This document shows, one piece after another, positions 42,678 through 51,065 of a stretch of DNA of 54,900 nucleotides. Under the pieces are notes generated by a model that ran no database searches, was not told the origin of the DNA, and saw only the letters and a list, made by a program, of their open reading frames with translations. Made by a program: the position numbers and the translations under genes. The stretch lies in NCBI GenBank assembly GCA_017531485.1, contig JAFXKY010000011.1, positions 1 through 54,900 on the forward strand, in the 5' to 3' direction. The first letter of the stretch is position 1; each line of letters begins with the position of its first letter. The stretch comes from Eubacteriaceae bacterium (GTDB taxonomy: Bacteria; Bacillota; Clostridia; Eubacteriales; Anaerofustaceae).

Positions 42678-43514
42678 TTATTTCGCATTACGTCTTCTTA
42701 CAATGTACTTGTCAGAAGGTTTGTTTTTCTTACGTGTCTTGTAACCGAGTGCCGGTTTGCCCCACGGTGTAGCCGGGCCACTTCTACCGATAGGCGCCTT
42801 ACCTTCACCACCACCGTGCGGATGGTCGTTCGGGTTCATTACAGAACCACGTACTGTCGGACGGATGTTCATGTGTCTCTTTCTTCCGGCTTTACCGATG
42901 TTGATGTTGCCGTGATCGAGGTTGCCAACCTGGCCGATTGTAGCTCTGCATTCTTTTCTTACCATTCTCATTTCGCCGCTGGGGAGTCTGAGAGTTACGT
43001 AGTTACCTTCTTTAGCCATTAACTGAACGAATGAGCCTGCGCTTCTTGCGAGCTGTGCGCCCTTGCCTGCTTTAAGTTCGATGTTGTGGATGATTGTACC
43101 TACAGGGATGTTTTCGAGCGGAAGTGCGTTTCCTACACGAATGTCTGCCTGCGGACCTGACATTACTTCGTCGCCGACTTTAAGATCGTTCGGAGCGATG
43201 ATGTAAGCTTTTGTTCCGTCTACGTAGTAGAGAAGAGCGATGTTAGCGCTTCTGTTCGGGTCATATTCGATAGCCTTTACTTTAGCGGGAACGTTGTCTT
43301 TGTTTCTCTTGAAATCGATTACTCTGTATTTCTGTTTTGTACCGCCGCCCTGGTGACGAACAGTAATTCTTCCTGTATTGTTTCTTCCTGCTTTTTTGGA
43401 TTTAGAAGCGAGAAGTGTTTTTTCGGGACCTTTAACAGGTGTTAATTCTTCAAAAGTTGAAACCGTCATTCCTCTGAGACCGGGAGTAGTCGGTTTATAC
43501 TTTCTGATACCCAT
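42678..43514 (-). CDS. rplB: 50S ribosomal protein L2
   Basis: L2 is essential for subunit association and the peptidyl-transferase centre. The 278-aa protein begins [20 protein letters not shown], contains [20 protein letters not shown] and the C-terminal [20 protein letters not shown] region with the conserved His. Standard length. rplW precedes it by 52 nt. Confidence 0.98.
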   Translation of the reverse strand: MGIRKYKPTTPGLRGMTVSTFEELTPVKGPEKTLLASKSKKAGRNNTGRITVRHQGGGTKQKYRVIDFKRNKDNVPAKVKAIEYDPNRSANIALLYYVDGTKAYIIAPNDLKVGDEVMSGPQADIRVGNALPLENIPVGTIIHNIELKAGKGAQLARSAGSFVQLMAKEGNYVTLRLPSGEMRMVRKECRATIGQVGNLDHGNINIGKAGRKRHMNIRPTVRGSVMNPNDHPHGGGEGKAPIGRSGPATPWGKPALGYKTRKKNKPSDKYIVRRRNAK

Positions 43515-43566
43515 AGTTTGTTTCCTCCTTGAGTTTTATCGGGTACGAGCCAAAAGGCTTTGCTAA

Positions 43567-43857
43567 TTACATTCCTTCAAAGAACTGGATTTCTTTGCTT
43601 TCCGGTGCTACGATTACGATAGCTTTTTTCCAATCCGGACGTTTTCCCGGGTTGAAACGGCCTACTCTTTTAACTTTGCCGTCATAGTTCATTGTGTTAA
43701 CACGAAGAACCTTTACACCGAAGATAGCTTCTACAGCATCTTTGATCTGATATTTGTTAGCGTTTTTATTTACCTGGAATGTGTATCTTTTTTCCTGAGC
43801 GTCCATCATAGATTTTTCTGTGATGATCGGTTTAATGATGATATCGTACGGATTCAT
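43567..43857 (-). CDS. rplW: 50S ribosomal protein L23
   Basis: L23 is the tunnel-exit docking site for trigger factor and SRP. The 96-aa product has [56 protein letters not shown] and [11 protein letters not shown]. Its SD (GGAGGTG) lies within the last codons of rplD, and its ATG overlaps the rplD stop by one base. Confidence 0.98.
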   Translation of the reverse strand: MNPYDIIIKPIITEKSMMDAQEKRYTFQVNKNANKYQIKDAVEAIFGVKVLRVNTMNYDGKVKRVGRFNPGKRPDWKKAIVIVAPESKEIQFFEGM

Positions 43858-44474
43858 TATGCATACACCTCCTGAATTTTTTCGAGAGCAGCTGTTGTGA
43901 TGATCATGTCATCGCAGTTAAGCATATCATAAACGTTAAGTGTGTTTACGAGTGTGCAGTTAGCTGTCGGGATATTTCTTACTGATTTAACAACGTTTGC
44001 GTCGTTTTCAGCGATAACTACGAGAGTTTTCTTGCAGTTGAGGTTTGAAAGAACCTGAACCATTTCTTTTGTTTTCGGTGCTTCGAATGTGAGAGCATCG
44101 ATGAATTTGATTTCGCCTTCAGATGCTTTTGAAGAGAATACAGACTTCATAGCGAGTCTTCTCATTTTCTTATTGAGCTTCTGATCGTAATCTCTCGGTT
44201 TCGGAGCGAAAGCTACGCCGCCGTGGTACCATACGGGGTTACGTTTTGTACCAACTCTTGCACGGCCTGTGCCTTTCTGTCTCCAGGGTTTCTTGCCGCT
44301 TCCTGAAACTTCAGCCTTAGTTTTTGCAGACTGTGTACCCTGTCTCTGATTTGCAAGGTATGCTACAACTGCCTGGTGAACAACGTAAGGTTTCGGTTCG
44401 ATAGCGAATATATCTTCGTTAAGTTCAACGCTGCCAACAACAGCGCCTTCTCTGTTTAATACATCAGCTTTCAT
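43857..44474 (-). CDS. rplD: 50S ribosomal protein L4
   Basis: L4 reaches into the exit tunnel and, in some bacteria, represses the S10 operon. The 205-aa protein has [40 protein letters not shown] and the [20 protein letters not shown] loop. Its leader-binding role in this organism is unproven, though the operon does have a long structured leader. Confidence 0.98.
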   Translation of the reverse strand: MKADVLNREGAVVGSVELNEDIFAIEPKPYVVHQAVVAYLANQRQGTQSAKTKAEVSGSGKKPWRQKGTGRARVGTKRNPVWYHGGVAFAPKPRDYDQKLNKKMRRLAMKSVFSSKASEGEIKFIDALTFEAPKTKEMVQVLSNLNCKKTLVVIAENDANVVKSVRNIPTANCTLVNTLNVYDMLNCDDMIITTAALEKIQEVYA

Positions 44475-44500
44475 CTATATGTGTCCTCCTTCTTGCGATA

Positions 44501-45160
44501 TTACTTCTTTAAGGAATCGACAATTGTAATTATCGAACCATTAGCACCCGGAACAGCGCCTTTAACAAGGATCATGTTGAGTTCAGCATCAACTTTAACT
44601 ACTGTAAGATTCTGAACTGTAACTTTTTCAGCACCCATGTGACCCGGAAGTTTCTTACCCTTGAATACTCTTGAAGGATCTGAAGAACCGCCCATAGAAC
44701 CTACTGCTCTGTGATATTTAGAACCGTGAGCCATCGGTCCGCGAGACTGTCCGTGTCTCTTGATGTTACCCTGGTAACCTTTACCTTTGCTTGTGCCGCT
44801 GATATCAACTTTATCACCTGCTGCAAAGATGTCAGCTGTTACTGTATCGCCAAGGTTGTATACGCTGATGTCTTCAAGGCGGAATTCTTTAAGATTTCTC
44901 TTCGGAGCAACGCCTGCTTTTGCGTAGTGGCCCTTGATCGGTTTAGCGATGTTGGATACTTCTTTACCTTTTGATTTGGTAATTTTTTCTCTTTTTTCGC
45001 CGAAGGAAAGCTGGATCGCGTCGTATCCTTCTTTTTCAACTGTTTTGATCTGAACGACATCACACGGACCAGCTTCGAGTACTGTTACCGGGATGAGTTC
45101 ACCTGTTTCGGCAAAAACCTGTGTCATGCCGACCTTTTTAGCTATAATAGCTTTTTTCAT
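44501..45160 (-). CDS. rplC: 50S ribosomal protein L3
   Basis: L3 is an early assembly protein close to the peptidyl-transferase centre. The 219-aa protein begins [19 protein letters not shown], contains [35 protein letters not shown] and [19 protein letters not shown]. The ATG at 45160 follows GGAGGTAAAC; a Met 12 nt upstream is not used. A 99-nt structured spacer precedes it. Confidence 0.98.
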   Translation of the reverse strand: MKKAIIAKKVGMTQVFAETGELIPVTVLEAGPCDVVQIKTVEKEGYDAIQLSFGEKREKITKSKGKEVSNIAKPIKGHYAKAGVAPKRNLKEFRLEDISVYNLGDTVTADIFAAGDKVDISGTSKGKGYQGNIKRHGQSRGPMAHGSKYHRAVGSMGGSSDPSRVFKGKKLPGHMGAEKVTVQNLTVVKVDAELNMILVKGAVPGANGSIITIVDSLKK

Positions 45161-45172
45161 GTTTACCTCCAT

Positions 45173-45259
45173 TAGCGGACCGGGAAAACCCAGTCATAAT
45201 AATTCACAGGAGTGTCCTCCTGCTAAGCTTCACAAGATTGGCGGAAGCCTTTAAATCAA
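45173..45259 (-). promoter_or_regulatory. Structured rpsJ-rplC spacer
   Basis: On the minus strand CAGGAG pairs with CTCCTG around GACA (45207-45222), a GGCTTC/GAAGC stem precedes it, and GACTGGG pairs with CCCGGTC around TTTT just before the rplC SD. It could modulate rplC translation, but no known leader is claimed. Confidence 0.45.
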
Positions 45260-45565
45260 TTACTTAATTTCGATATCGATACCTGCCGGTAAATCGAGAT
45301 GCATAAGAGCATTGATTGTTTCCGGTGTCGGATTGATGATTTCGATAAGTCTTTTGTGAGTTCTCATTTCGAACTGTTCTCTTGAGTCCTTGTATTTGTG
45401 AACTGCACGAAGGATCGTTACGATTTCTTTTTCTGTCGGAAGGGGGATCGGACCTTTTACTTCCGCACCGCTTCTTTTAGCTGTTGCAACGATCTTTGCT
45501 GCTGACTGATCCATCACATTGTGATCGAATGCCTTAAGTTTGATTCTCATTTTTTGATTTGCCAT
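45260..45565 (-). CDS. rpsJ: 30S ribosomal protein S10
   Basis: S10 is a head protein of the 30S subunit and, as NusE, part of antitermination complexes. The 101-aa product has [20 protein letters not shown], then [20 protein letters not shown] and [15 protein letters not shown]. The ATG at 45565 (MANQKMR) follows GGAGG; the frame stays open for 76 codons upstream, but that is the leader, not protein. It is the first gene of the ribosomal supercluster, and no tuf or str-operon gene precedes it. Confidence 0.98.
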   Translation of the reverse strand: MANQKMRIKLKAFDHNVMDQSAAKIVATAKRSGAEVKGPIPLPTEKEIVTILRAVHKYKDSREQFEMRTHKRLIEIINPTPETINALMHLDLPAGIDIEIK

Positions 45566-45910
45566 TACCAAAACCTCCATTGTTTTTATGCGTGTCTCGG
45601 CGGTTGGCACACGCACTACGTTCCGGGTGTTCCTGTTACCTCTTTCCGCAAATTTTCTCCTTCCGAAGTGAAATTCCTCACCCCTTCGTCGGTCTTGCGG
45701 ATCGCGGAAACATTCTTCCCAAAACTTCTGCGTTACCGCCCCATTCATGATGGTGACTTGCTCCGCGGAAATTCCCCGAGCATACCCCGGCAACCTCCCG
45801 CATCATAGCCGGCTGCCAATCAGAATTTGCCTTATTATCGCGCTTTTTAACCGGAACTCGATGGCTTAAAAGCGCAACTCAAAAGCCCACTGCTGTACGG
45901 CAGCTTGTAT
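45566..45910 (-). promoter_or_regulatory. Long structured 5' leader of the S10 operon
   Basis: The transcript has about 340 nt before rpsJ. Read on the minus strand, TTTCCGC pairs with GCGGAAA around an inner CCGA/TTCGG and GTGA/TCAC stem, and GCGTGT pairs with ACACGC just before the SD. The base composition is unlike the AT-rich gaps nearby. It is a candidate site for L4- or other r-protein-mediated control, as the S10 leader is in enterobacteria. Confidence 0.6.
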
Positions 45911-45939
45911 AGTATATACCATTATTGATATTTTTGCAA
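45911..45939 (-). promoter_or_regulatory. Promoter of the S10 ribosomal operon
   Basis: On the minus strand TTGCAA (45934-45939), 17 nt, TATACT (45911-45916), preceded by A/T tracts. Confidence 0.85.
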
Positions 45940-45953
45940 GCTTTTTTTGACGT
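45936..45953. repeat. 18-nt direct repeat, copy A
   Basis: GCAAGCTTTTTTTGACGT, identical to 46115-46132. Copy A overlaps the -35 box of the S10 promoter. Confidence 0.8.
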
Positions 45954-46000
45954 TTTTTAAAACTTTTTTGCACTTTTTTTGCCTTTATTTAAGCCATTTT

Positions 46001-46054
46001 TTAAGTCGAAAAATATTCAAAATCTGTCGGGATTTTCATTGAATTTTCTGTCAA
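46001..46054 (-). CDS. Possible 17-aa micro-ORF upstream of the S10 promoter
   Basis: A TTG-started frame, MTENSMKIPTDFEYFST, sits 6-7 nt after GGAGGAG. A second SD-led micro-ORF lies just upstream (46070-46099). The SD match is strong but the peptide is short and matches nothing I recognise, so this is weak evidence for a gene. Confidence 0.25.
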   Translation of the reverse strand: MTENSMKIPTDFEYFST

Positions 46055-46069
46055 TTCCGAACTCCTCCG

Positions 46070-46099
46070 TCAAAGAAGCTCACCCGGATATTTTACCAT
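46070..46099 (-). CDS. Possible 9-aa micro-ORF upstream of the S10 promoter
   Basis: ATG-started frame MVKYPGELL preceded by CCGGAGGAGTT. The same SD context (CGGAGGAGTT) recurs before the next micro-ORF. It could be a leader-peptide pair or a gene remnant. Confidence 0.2.
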   Translation of the reverse strand: MVKYPGELL

Positions 46100-46114
46100 T
46101 TTTCAACTCCTCCG

Positions 46115-46132
46115 GCAAGCTTTTTTTGACGT
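46115..46132. repeat. 18-nt direct repeat, copy B
   Basis: Identical to copy A at 45936-45953. The repeats bracket the two micro-ORFs, 179 nt apart. Confidence 0.8.
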
Positions 46133-46164
46133 CATGACAAAGACATAAAATAATTATTTTTCTG

Positions 46165-46189
46165 AAAAATGTACACAATGTACATTTTT
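46165..46189. promoter_or_regulatory. 25-nt perfect inverted repeat
   Basis: AAAAATGTACA, CAA, TGTACATTTTT: an exact 11-3-11 inverted repeat. It may be an operator, or an AT-rich terminator since T-rich sequence follows on the plus strand. Between it and the MATE gene is a further 9-1-9 repeat (46274-46292, arm ATGAAGAAA). Confidence 0.5.
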
Positions 46190-46291
46190 ATTTTTTCGTC
46201 TGATTTTGTCTGTTTTCAGTATAAGAGCCTTAAAAATACACTGCCCGCACAATACAGTGCCCCTGATTTGGGCATGAAGAAAATTTCTTCA

Positions 46292-46330
46292 TAAAAAAAG
46301 TTGTCACCCGGCATTTTCGGATGACAACTT
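46292..46330 (-). terminator. Terminator of the MATE gene
   Basis: On the minus strand AAGTTGTCA and CCG pair with CGG and TGACAACTT (46298-46330), followed by seven T residues. Confidence 0.9.
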
Positions 46331-46345
46331 ATTATATTACTTATT

Positions 46346-47722
46346 TTAAGAAATAATATTATTAACCCATACTCTCTTTACAAGAAGCACCGTACCGATA
46401 GCGGCCTTGATAAGGCTCGTCGCTTCCACCGCGATATACATCTGCACCATTGTCAGATCAGTAAATCTTGAAAGCACATACGCTGTCGGGAATGACACGA
46501 GACAGGTAAAGACACTGTCGAACAGGAAAGTGATGAACGTCTTTCCGCCGGAACGCATCGTGAAGTACGTGCAGTGTGTGTATGACATAAGCGGGAAGAA
46601 GAATGCTGCTGCTGTCATAATGCCCGTAGCGATCTCTTTGGTTGAGGGATCGGTCTTGTAAAGCTGAACGATAAACGGCGCTGCAAGGATAAGCGCAATA
46701 CCCATCACGACCGAACCCATAAGGCCCGTCGCAATAAGTTTTCTGTCCGTATCAACAGCCCCTTCCATATCTCCCGAGCCGAGCTGCTGACCAACGAGGA
46801 TCGCAACAGCGTTACCCATTGTCATGAACGACATGGTAAAGAGATTATTGATCGTGTTTGCAATGCTGAATGCCGCAACTGCTTCAAGTCCCCTTGTTGA
46901 ATACGCCTGATTGATAAGCGTCATTCCCAGCGACCAGAAAACTTCATTGCAGATAAGCGGGAAACCTTTCTTCAGGACTCCGAAAGTAAGTTCTTTCGGA
47001 ATGGAGAGTTTTTTGAATACGCCTTTAGTAAAGTCGTACCCCTTATCCTTTGAAGTATGAGCTCCGATGGCAGCAATGAGAATTTCCACAAATCTTGAGA
47101 TGACCGTTGCGATGGCCGCACCGGCAACTCCGAGGGCAGGCGCACCGAACTTACCGAAAATGAGTGTGTAGTTAAGAACAACGTTCGTTAAAACCGCAAC
47201 AACACCGCTTATCATCGGCAGGAACGTCTTGTTGCATTCCTTCATCGTGCTCGTATATACGTTGGTAAATGAGAACGGGATAAGACCTATAAGCATTATA
47301 TACATATACTGCTTCGCAAGCTTTGCCGCAAGCGCGATATCCGCACCTTCACTACTCGTCATAAATGCTGAAATGAGCTGATCATCAAATGTTACGAATA
47401 CCGTAACACCTACCGTTACCGCAATTGTGCAGAACCACAGTTTCCATCGGAATGTGTTTTTTACACCTTCATCATCGCCGTTTCCGAAAAACTGTGCCGT
47501 AAAAATTCCCGCAGCACTCGATCCGCCGAAAATAAGAAGGTTGAATACCATAAAGATCTGATTGGTAACCGCAACAGCCGCAATGCTCTCAGTTCCGAGA
47601 CTTCCTACCATGAGATTGTCAACTAAACTTACAAGGCTCGTGATGGCTGACTGAATGATCATGGGAACAACAAGCCTGAATACTGTCCTGTAAAACGCTT
47701 TATCGCCTATAAACTTTTTCAA
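46346..47722 (-). CDS. MATE family efflux transporter
   Basis: A 458-aa protein with about twelve hydrophobic segments, typical of MATE exporters that move cationic drugs or metabolites in exchange for Na+ or H+. Typical segments are LVVPMIIQSAITSLVSLVDN (TM1), AVAVTNQIFMVFNLL, LGVAGAAIATVISRFVEIL and VGQQLGSGDMEGA. The start is TTG at 47722 after GGAGG. It is a single-gene unit. The substrate cannot be told from sequence. Confidence 0.95.
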   Translation of the reverse strand: MKKFIGDKAFYRTVFRLVVPMIIQSAITSLVSLVDNLMVGSLGTESIAAVAVTNQIFMVFNLLIFGGSSAAGIFTAQFFGNGDDEGVKNTFRWKLWFCTIAVTVGVTVFVTFDDQLISAFMTSSEGADIALAAKLAKQYMYIMLIGLIPFSFTNVYTSTMKECNKTFLPMISGVVAVLTNVVLNYTLIFGKFGAPALGVAGAAIATVISRFVEILIAAIGAHTSKDKGYDFTKGVFKKLSIPKELTFGVLKKGFPLICNEVFWSLGMTLINQAYSTRGLEAVAAFSIANTINNLFTMSFMTMGNAVAILVGQQLGSGDMEGAVDTDRKLIATGLMGSVVMGIALILAAPFIVQLYKTDPSTKEIATGIMTAAAFFFPLMSYTHCTYFTMRSGGKTFITFLFDSVFTCLVSFPTAYVLSRFTDLTMVQMYIAVEATSLIKAAIGTVLLVKRVWVNNIIS

Positions 47723-47839
47723 AATTATTCCTCCATATGTAAAAACATGCTAATCGTCAGTATACATCCATGAAATTTAATTGTCAACACAAAAATACCT
47801 TTTGCTGTCAATATATCACACATTATAAATTCACAATTT

Positions 47840-47860
47840 AAAAGCCCCGAAAAGGGGCAG
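47840..47860 (-). terminator. Terminator of the lipoprotein gene
   Basis: GCCCC pairs with GGGGC (47844-47858) around GAAAA/TTTTC, followed by TTTT on the minus strand. Confidence 0.75.
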
Positions 47861-47867
47861 TAAAACT

Positions 47868-48707
47868 CTAATTAAGCACATGCTCGATAACATCATCTAT
47901 ACCCGGCTTCCACGGAGAACCCATACTGACCCATTCCTGAAACTTAAGATTAAAATACGCATCTCTGTCAGGCCTGTCTGTTATGGCTTCTTTTGTATAT
48001 ATGCCGAGTTCTATCCTTCCCGCGTCCGTAAGTTTCTTTTCATCGCGGGTCGCGGAGACTGATGCTTTCCGGGCATAATATATTATAGCATAATCATAAT
48101 CCGTTTGTTTAAACACATCCTCAGGTACGTCTGTCGCACCCGTAAGCGGAACTTCACCGTCAAGAACTTTTCCGTCCTTTATGAAATAAACAATTTCCGT
48201 AACCGCATTCTTATCATCATCTTTCGGGTAAATATATCCTCCAAGCGTTTCTCTCAGCTCAAGATGGGGCGTTCCTGCAATATCTGTAAGCGAATTTTCC
48301 ACAGTGTCGGCAGCTTCGGCAAAGATCTTATCGATCTTTTTATAATTATCCGTAGGCTTTACCAATTCAAGCATTGCGTTCATATTGATGTAATAAAGCT
48401 CGTCGCCTTTGTAATACATAAAAATGTTGACAGGGTATCCGCAGAGCCCAATGCCCCCGTCAGGCATCGCATCAACTTCATAATAATCCCATTCCTGAAT
48501 CACTCCGTCGGCGCTGAGCGATTTTCTGTCAAGAATATCGGATCTGATGAATTCTTCAAAGCTCATTCCAAGAGTCAGACCGTAAAGCGATCCGTTTTTT
48601 ATATCCAGCTGAAGCTCAGAAGCTTTTCGCTCTCCTTTCACATCCCCACACCCGAAAAATGAAATGATCAGCACCGCCGTAAGCACTAAACACAGTAATT
48701 TTTTCAT
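47868..48707 (-). CDS. Hypothetical lipoprotein
   Basis: A 279-aa exported protein of unknown function. The N-terminus has a Lys pair, a hydrophobic stretch (LLCLVLTAVLIISFF) and a lipobox-like FFGC with the Cys at residue 20, so it is probably lipid-anchored to the outer membrane face. The mature part contains GLTLGMSFEEFI, GIGLCGYPVNIFMYYKGDEL and alternating acidic/aromatic stretches; I recognise no domain. GAGGAGG precedes the ATG. It has its own terminator and no clear partner. Confidence 0.8.
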   Translation of the reverse strand: MKKLLCLVLTAVLIISFFGCGDVKGERKASELQLDIKNGSLYGLTLGMSFEEFIRSDILDRKSLSADGVIQEWDYYEVDAMPDGGIGLCGYPVNIFMYYKGDELYYINMNAMLELVKPTDNYKKIDKIFAEAADTVENSLTDIAGTPHLELRETLGGYIYPKDDDKNAVTEIVYFIKDGKVLDGEVPLTGATDVPEDVFKQTDYDYAIIYYARKASVSATRDEKKLTDAGRIELGIYTKEAITDRPDRDAYFNLKFQEWVSMGSPWKPGIDDVIEHVLN

Positions 48708-48804
48708 TTTCTGCCTCCTCTAATAATATATTTACAGTTCAAGCATAAACTACCCCCCCCGAAAAAATCAAGAAATTTAATCAGATTTTAATAATTCATA
48801 TTAA

Positions 48805-48830
48805 AAAACGGCATTTTACTGCCGTTTTCA
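48805..48830 (-). terminator. Terminator of the NifX-like gene
   Basis: AAAACGGCA pairs with TGCCGTTTT (48805-48813 with 48820-48828), followed by T residues on the minus strand. Confidence 0.85.
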
Positions 48831-48841
48831 TAAAATCTCAT

Positions 48842-49240
48842 TTAATGCTCGTGGTTGCAGCTTTCGCAGCCGTCTTCATGTTCGCCGCAGTTTTTGCAGT
48901 CGCCGCCGCAGGAATCGCTTCCGCCGCAGCCGGAGAGTTTGCCCTGAGCGTACATATTTGCGATCTCGATTGCCGGCTGTGTGAATCCTCCGACGATTGT
49001 GATGCCGTATGCGCCGAGAGTTACTCTTTCAACGCCGTTGAATTTTTCACACATAACAACGTCAGCTTTCAATCTGTGAAGAACTTCAGCAACAGCTCCG
49101 ATGTCTTCACATAATTCGCCGATGCCGATCATCTTCGATTCCACGATCTCGCCATCCAGGATCTCATATGTGTAAAAGATCTGTGCACCGTTTAAAGGAA
49201 TGGCTTTTCCGCCGATATTTGTAGGAATTGCAATTTTCAT
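48842..49240 (-). CDS. NifX/NifB-like Fe-Mo cofactor-binding domain protein
   Basis: A 132-aa protein with the dinitrogenase iron-molybdenum cofactor-binding fold (KIAIPTNIGGKAIPLNG, then ADVVMCEKFNGVERVTLGAY and GITIVGGF). The C-terminal 30 residues are a Cys/His-rich tail (CGGSDSCGGDCKNCGEHED, then CESCNHEH) that looks like a metal or Fe-S site. Such orphan proteins occur in non-diazotrophic anaerobes together with Mrp-type ATPases and DUF134, both present 30 kb away here. No other nif gene is in the window, so nitrogen fixation is not implied. Confidence 0.88.
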   Translation of the reverse strand: MKIAIPTNIGGKAIPLNGAQIFYTYEILDGEIVESKMIGIGELCEDIGAVAEVLHRLKADVVMCEKFNGVERVTLGAYGITIVGGFTQPAIEIANMYAQGKLSGCGGSDSCGGDCKNCGEHEDGCESCNHEH

Positions 49241-49254
49241 ATTTTCCTCCCATT

Positions 49255-49512
49255 TTTTTCTTTATATGTTGGTTGTGGGCATTCGCCCGTAAGTTTGTGA
49301 TTGACAGTGTTACTCTCTCAGTCGCCTATGGCGCTACACCCCATCCGTTCCTGCCCGAGCTTTGCGACAACAGAGCATCCACCTCAGATCAAGCGCAGGA
49401 TAAATCGTCATAGGCGGGTGCGGCTTTTACGACGGCGGATGGCGCATACTTGCAGCTACGCAACCGACAACGGAGTAAAAACAATCCCGGATATGGTGAT
49501 TTATACAATCCC
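49255..49512. other. Unexplained block between prfA and the NifX-like gene
   Basis: About 250 nt of unusually GC-balanced sequence. It has a GGGC/GCCC hairpin (49277-49288), complementary CGCCTATG (49323-49330) and CATAGGCG (49409-49416), and further TGCAGCTACGCA-type symmetry. Frames are open on the plus strand but have no SD and no recognisable product. It may be a structured RNA or a decayed insertion. Confidence 0.5.
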
Positions 49513-49514
49513 GC

Positions 49515-50573
49515 TCAGGCCTTCATCTTTTCTGCCTGATCCGCAGTAATAAGCGCATCTATAAACTCATCAATGCCGCCGTCCATTACGTCGTCAAGCT
49601 TATAGAGAGTGAGGTTGATTCTGTGATCACTTACACGACCCTGAGGGAAGTTGTATGTTCTGATTCGTTCACTTCTGTCACCCGAACCGACCTGACTTCT
49701 TCTGTTTTCAGCAATAGCGTCAGCCTGTTTCTGCTGTTCGATCTCGTAAAGACGTGCTTTGAGGATCTTCATAGCTTTTTCTTTGTTCTTGAGCTGTGAT
49801 TTTTCATCCTGACAAGCGACAACAAGACCTGTGGGAAGGTGTGTGATACGGACTGCGGAGTCTGTTGTGTTTACGGACTGACCGCCGTTGCCTGAAGAAC
49901 GATAAACGTCAACACGAAGATCGTTCTGATTGATTTCGATTTCTACGTCCTCTGCTTCAGGAAGAACCGCTACAGTTGCGGCTGAGGTGTGGATTCTGCC
50001 GCCGGATTCAGTTTCCGGAACACGCTGAACGCGGTGTGTGCCACTTTCGTATTTGAGTTTGGAATAAGCGCCCTGACCTGCAATAAGGAAGATCGCTTCT
50101 TTATATCCGCCGATACCGATTTCGTTCACTGAGAGCATTTCCACTTTCCAGCGGTTTCTTTCGGCATAACGGATATACATTCTGAGAAGATCTCCTGCGA
50201 AAAGTGCTGCTTCGTCACCGCCGACACCGGCTCTGACTTCCACGATAACGTTCTTGTCGTCATTGGGGTCCTTCGGAAGAAGGAGGATCTTTAATTCATG
50301 CTCACATTCTTCGATCTGTGCATTGAGCGAAGATATTTCTTCGAGGATCATGTCTTTGAAGTCATCATCCGCATCTGAGAGCATTTCCTTGTTTTCCGCA
50401 AGCTGTTCTTTGCATGAACGGTATTCTTCATATTTAAGAACGATGGGTTCCAGGTTAGCCCTTTCCTTGAGTATTTTTGTATATTCCTTCTGATCTCCCA
50501 TAATTTCGGGATCGCTGATCTTTTCGGTTAAAATATCGTATTTTTCTTTAAGTCCCTGTAATTTGTCTAACAT
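49515..50573 (-). CDS. prfA: Peptide chain release factor 1
   Basis: RF1 terminates translation at UAA and UAG. The 352-aa protein has the recognition PxT-type loop in [20 protein letters not shown] (about residue 185), then the catalytic GGQ in [17 protein letters not shown] (about 233), and the C-terminal [18 protein letters not shown]. The order and spacing match RF1, not RF2, and there is no RF2-type frameshift site. GGAGG precedes the ATG. No prmC (release factor methyltransferase) follows, although it often does. Confidence 0.98.
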   Translation of the reverse strand: MLDKLQGLKEKYDILTEKISDPEIMGDQKEYTKILKERANLEPIVLKYEEYRSCKEQLAENKEMLSDADDDFKDMILEEISSLNAQIEECEHELKILLLPKDPNDDKNVIVEVRAGVGGDEAALFAGDLLRMYIRYAERNRWKVEMLSVNEIGIGGYKEAIFLIAGQGAYSKLKYESGTHRVQRVPETESGGRIHTSAATVAVLPEAEDVEIEINQNDLRVDVYRSSGNGGQSVNTTDSAVRITHLPTGLVVACQDEKSQLKNKEKAMKILKARLYEIEQQKQADAIAENRRSQVGSGDRSERIRTYNFPQGRVSDHRINLTLYKLDDVMDGGIDEFIDALITADQAEKMKA

Positions 50574-50790
50574 GACGTACCTCCGAATGTAAATTATATA
50601 TTATAATAAGCACGATATGCAAGAGTGAATTTGTTTTTTCTTTATATTTCGGGATTTTTCCTTTCATCACAGCGCGCGAAACATATTTTACGGATGCCTG
50701 CGTGTGATATAATAAAGTCAGCTGCACTGCCTCACCACGAAACAGCTGCATTAAAGCCGCTTTCAGATACCGTGGATGCTGAACAAATAA

Positions 50791-50814
50791 AAATACCTGC
50801 AAATAGCAGGCATT
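50791..50814 (-). terminator. Terminator of the 26-aa membrane peptide gene
   Basis: AATGCCTGC, TATTT, GCAGGTATT on the minus strand (50792-50814), then TTTATTTG. The stem overlaps the stop codon. Confidence 0.8.
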
Positions 50815-50893
50815 ACTTGATCAGTTCGTAGATGATTAAAAACGGGAAAAACAAGATCATGAATACGATCTTTATAATCTGTAACGCTATCAT
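50813..50893 (-). CDS. Small hydrophobic membrane peptide, 26 aa
   Basis: Encodes MIALQIIKIVFMILFFPFLI followed by IYELIK, with one hydrophobic segment flanked by Lys and a charged end. It is too short for usual gene finding, but every part of a gene is present: promoter TTGATT-17-TATACT (50929-50957), SD GAGGGAG, ATG, stop and terminator. The transcript would be about 130 nt. Function unknown: single-pass peptides like this include type I toxins and small regulators of membrane complexes. I saw no antisense RNA promoter that would make a clear toxin-antitoxin pair. Confidence 0.7.
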   Translation of the reverse strand: MIALQIIKIVFMILFFPFLIIYELIK

Positions 50894-50928
50894 ACTTCTC
50901 CCTCTTTACAATTATCTTATTCAATGTC

Positions 50929-50957
50929 AGTATATACAATTGTAAACAAAAAATCAA
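50929..50957 (-). promoter_or_regulatory. Promoter of the 26-aa peptide gene
   Basis: On the minus strand TTGATT (50952-50957), 17 nt, TATACT (50929-50934). TTTACAATTGTA within the spacer is nearly palindromic. Confidence 0.8.
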
Positions 50958-51016
50958 GTGTTTTGCGAATAATTTTACTGCGAGGAAAGTTCCTCCATAC
51001 GATGAATAAAAAAAAT

Positions 51017-51047
51017 TGTAACGAAACGATACTTACGGTGACTAATA
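51017..51047 (+). promoter_or_regulatory. Candidate ECF-type promoter upstream of the sigma factor
   Basis: TGTAAC (51017-51022), then 16 nt, then TGACTAAT. The AAC in the -35 box is typical of ECF sigma factors, and no SigA boxes are present, so the sigma factor may drive its own operon. Confidence 0.55.
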
Positions 51048-51065
51048 AGACGAAAGGAGCCGCTT

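Noticed and set aside
45566-45793. N-terminal extension of S10 (frame open for 76 codons upstream)
   Set aside because: S10 is about 100 aa in all bacteria, MANQKMR has its own SD, and the upstream part has no family similarity. It is a structured leader.
48842-49240. Nitrogen fixation locus
   Set aside because: Only a NifX-like domain protein is present, with no nifHDK or other nif genes, and such orphan proteins are widespread in non-fixing anaerobes.
49228-49549. Plus-strand frames in the prfA-NifX gap
   Set aside because: No SD, Arg/Pro/His-rich content, and one runs into prfA antisense. Kept only as an unexplained block.
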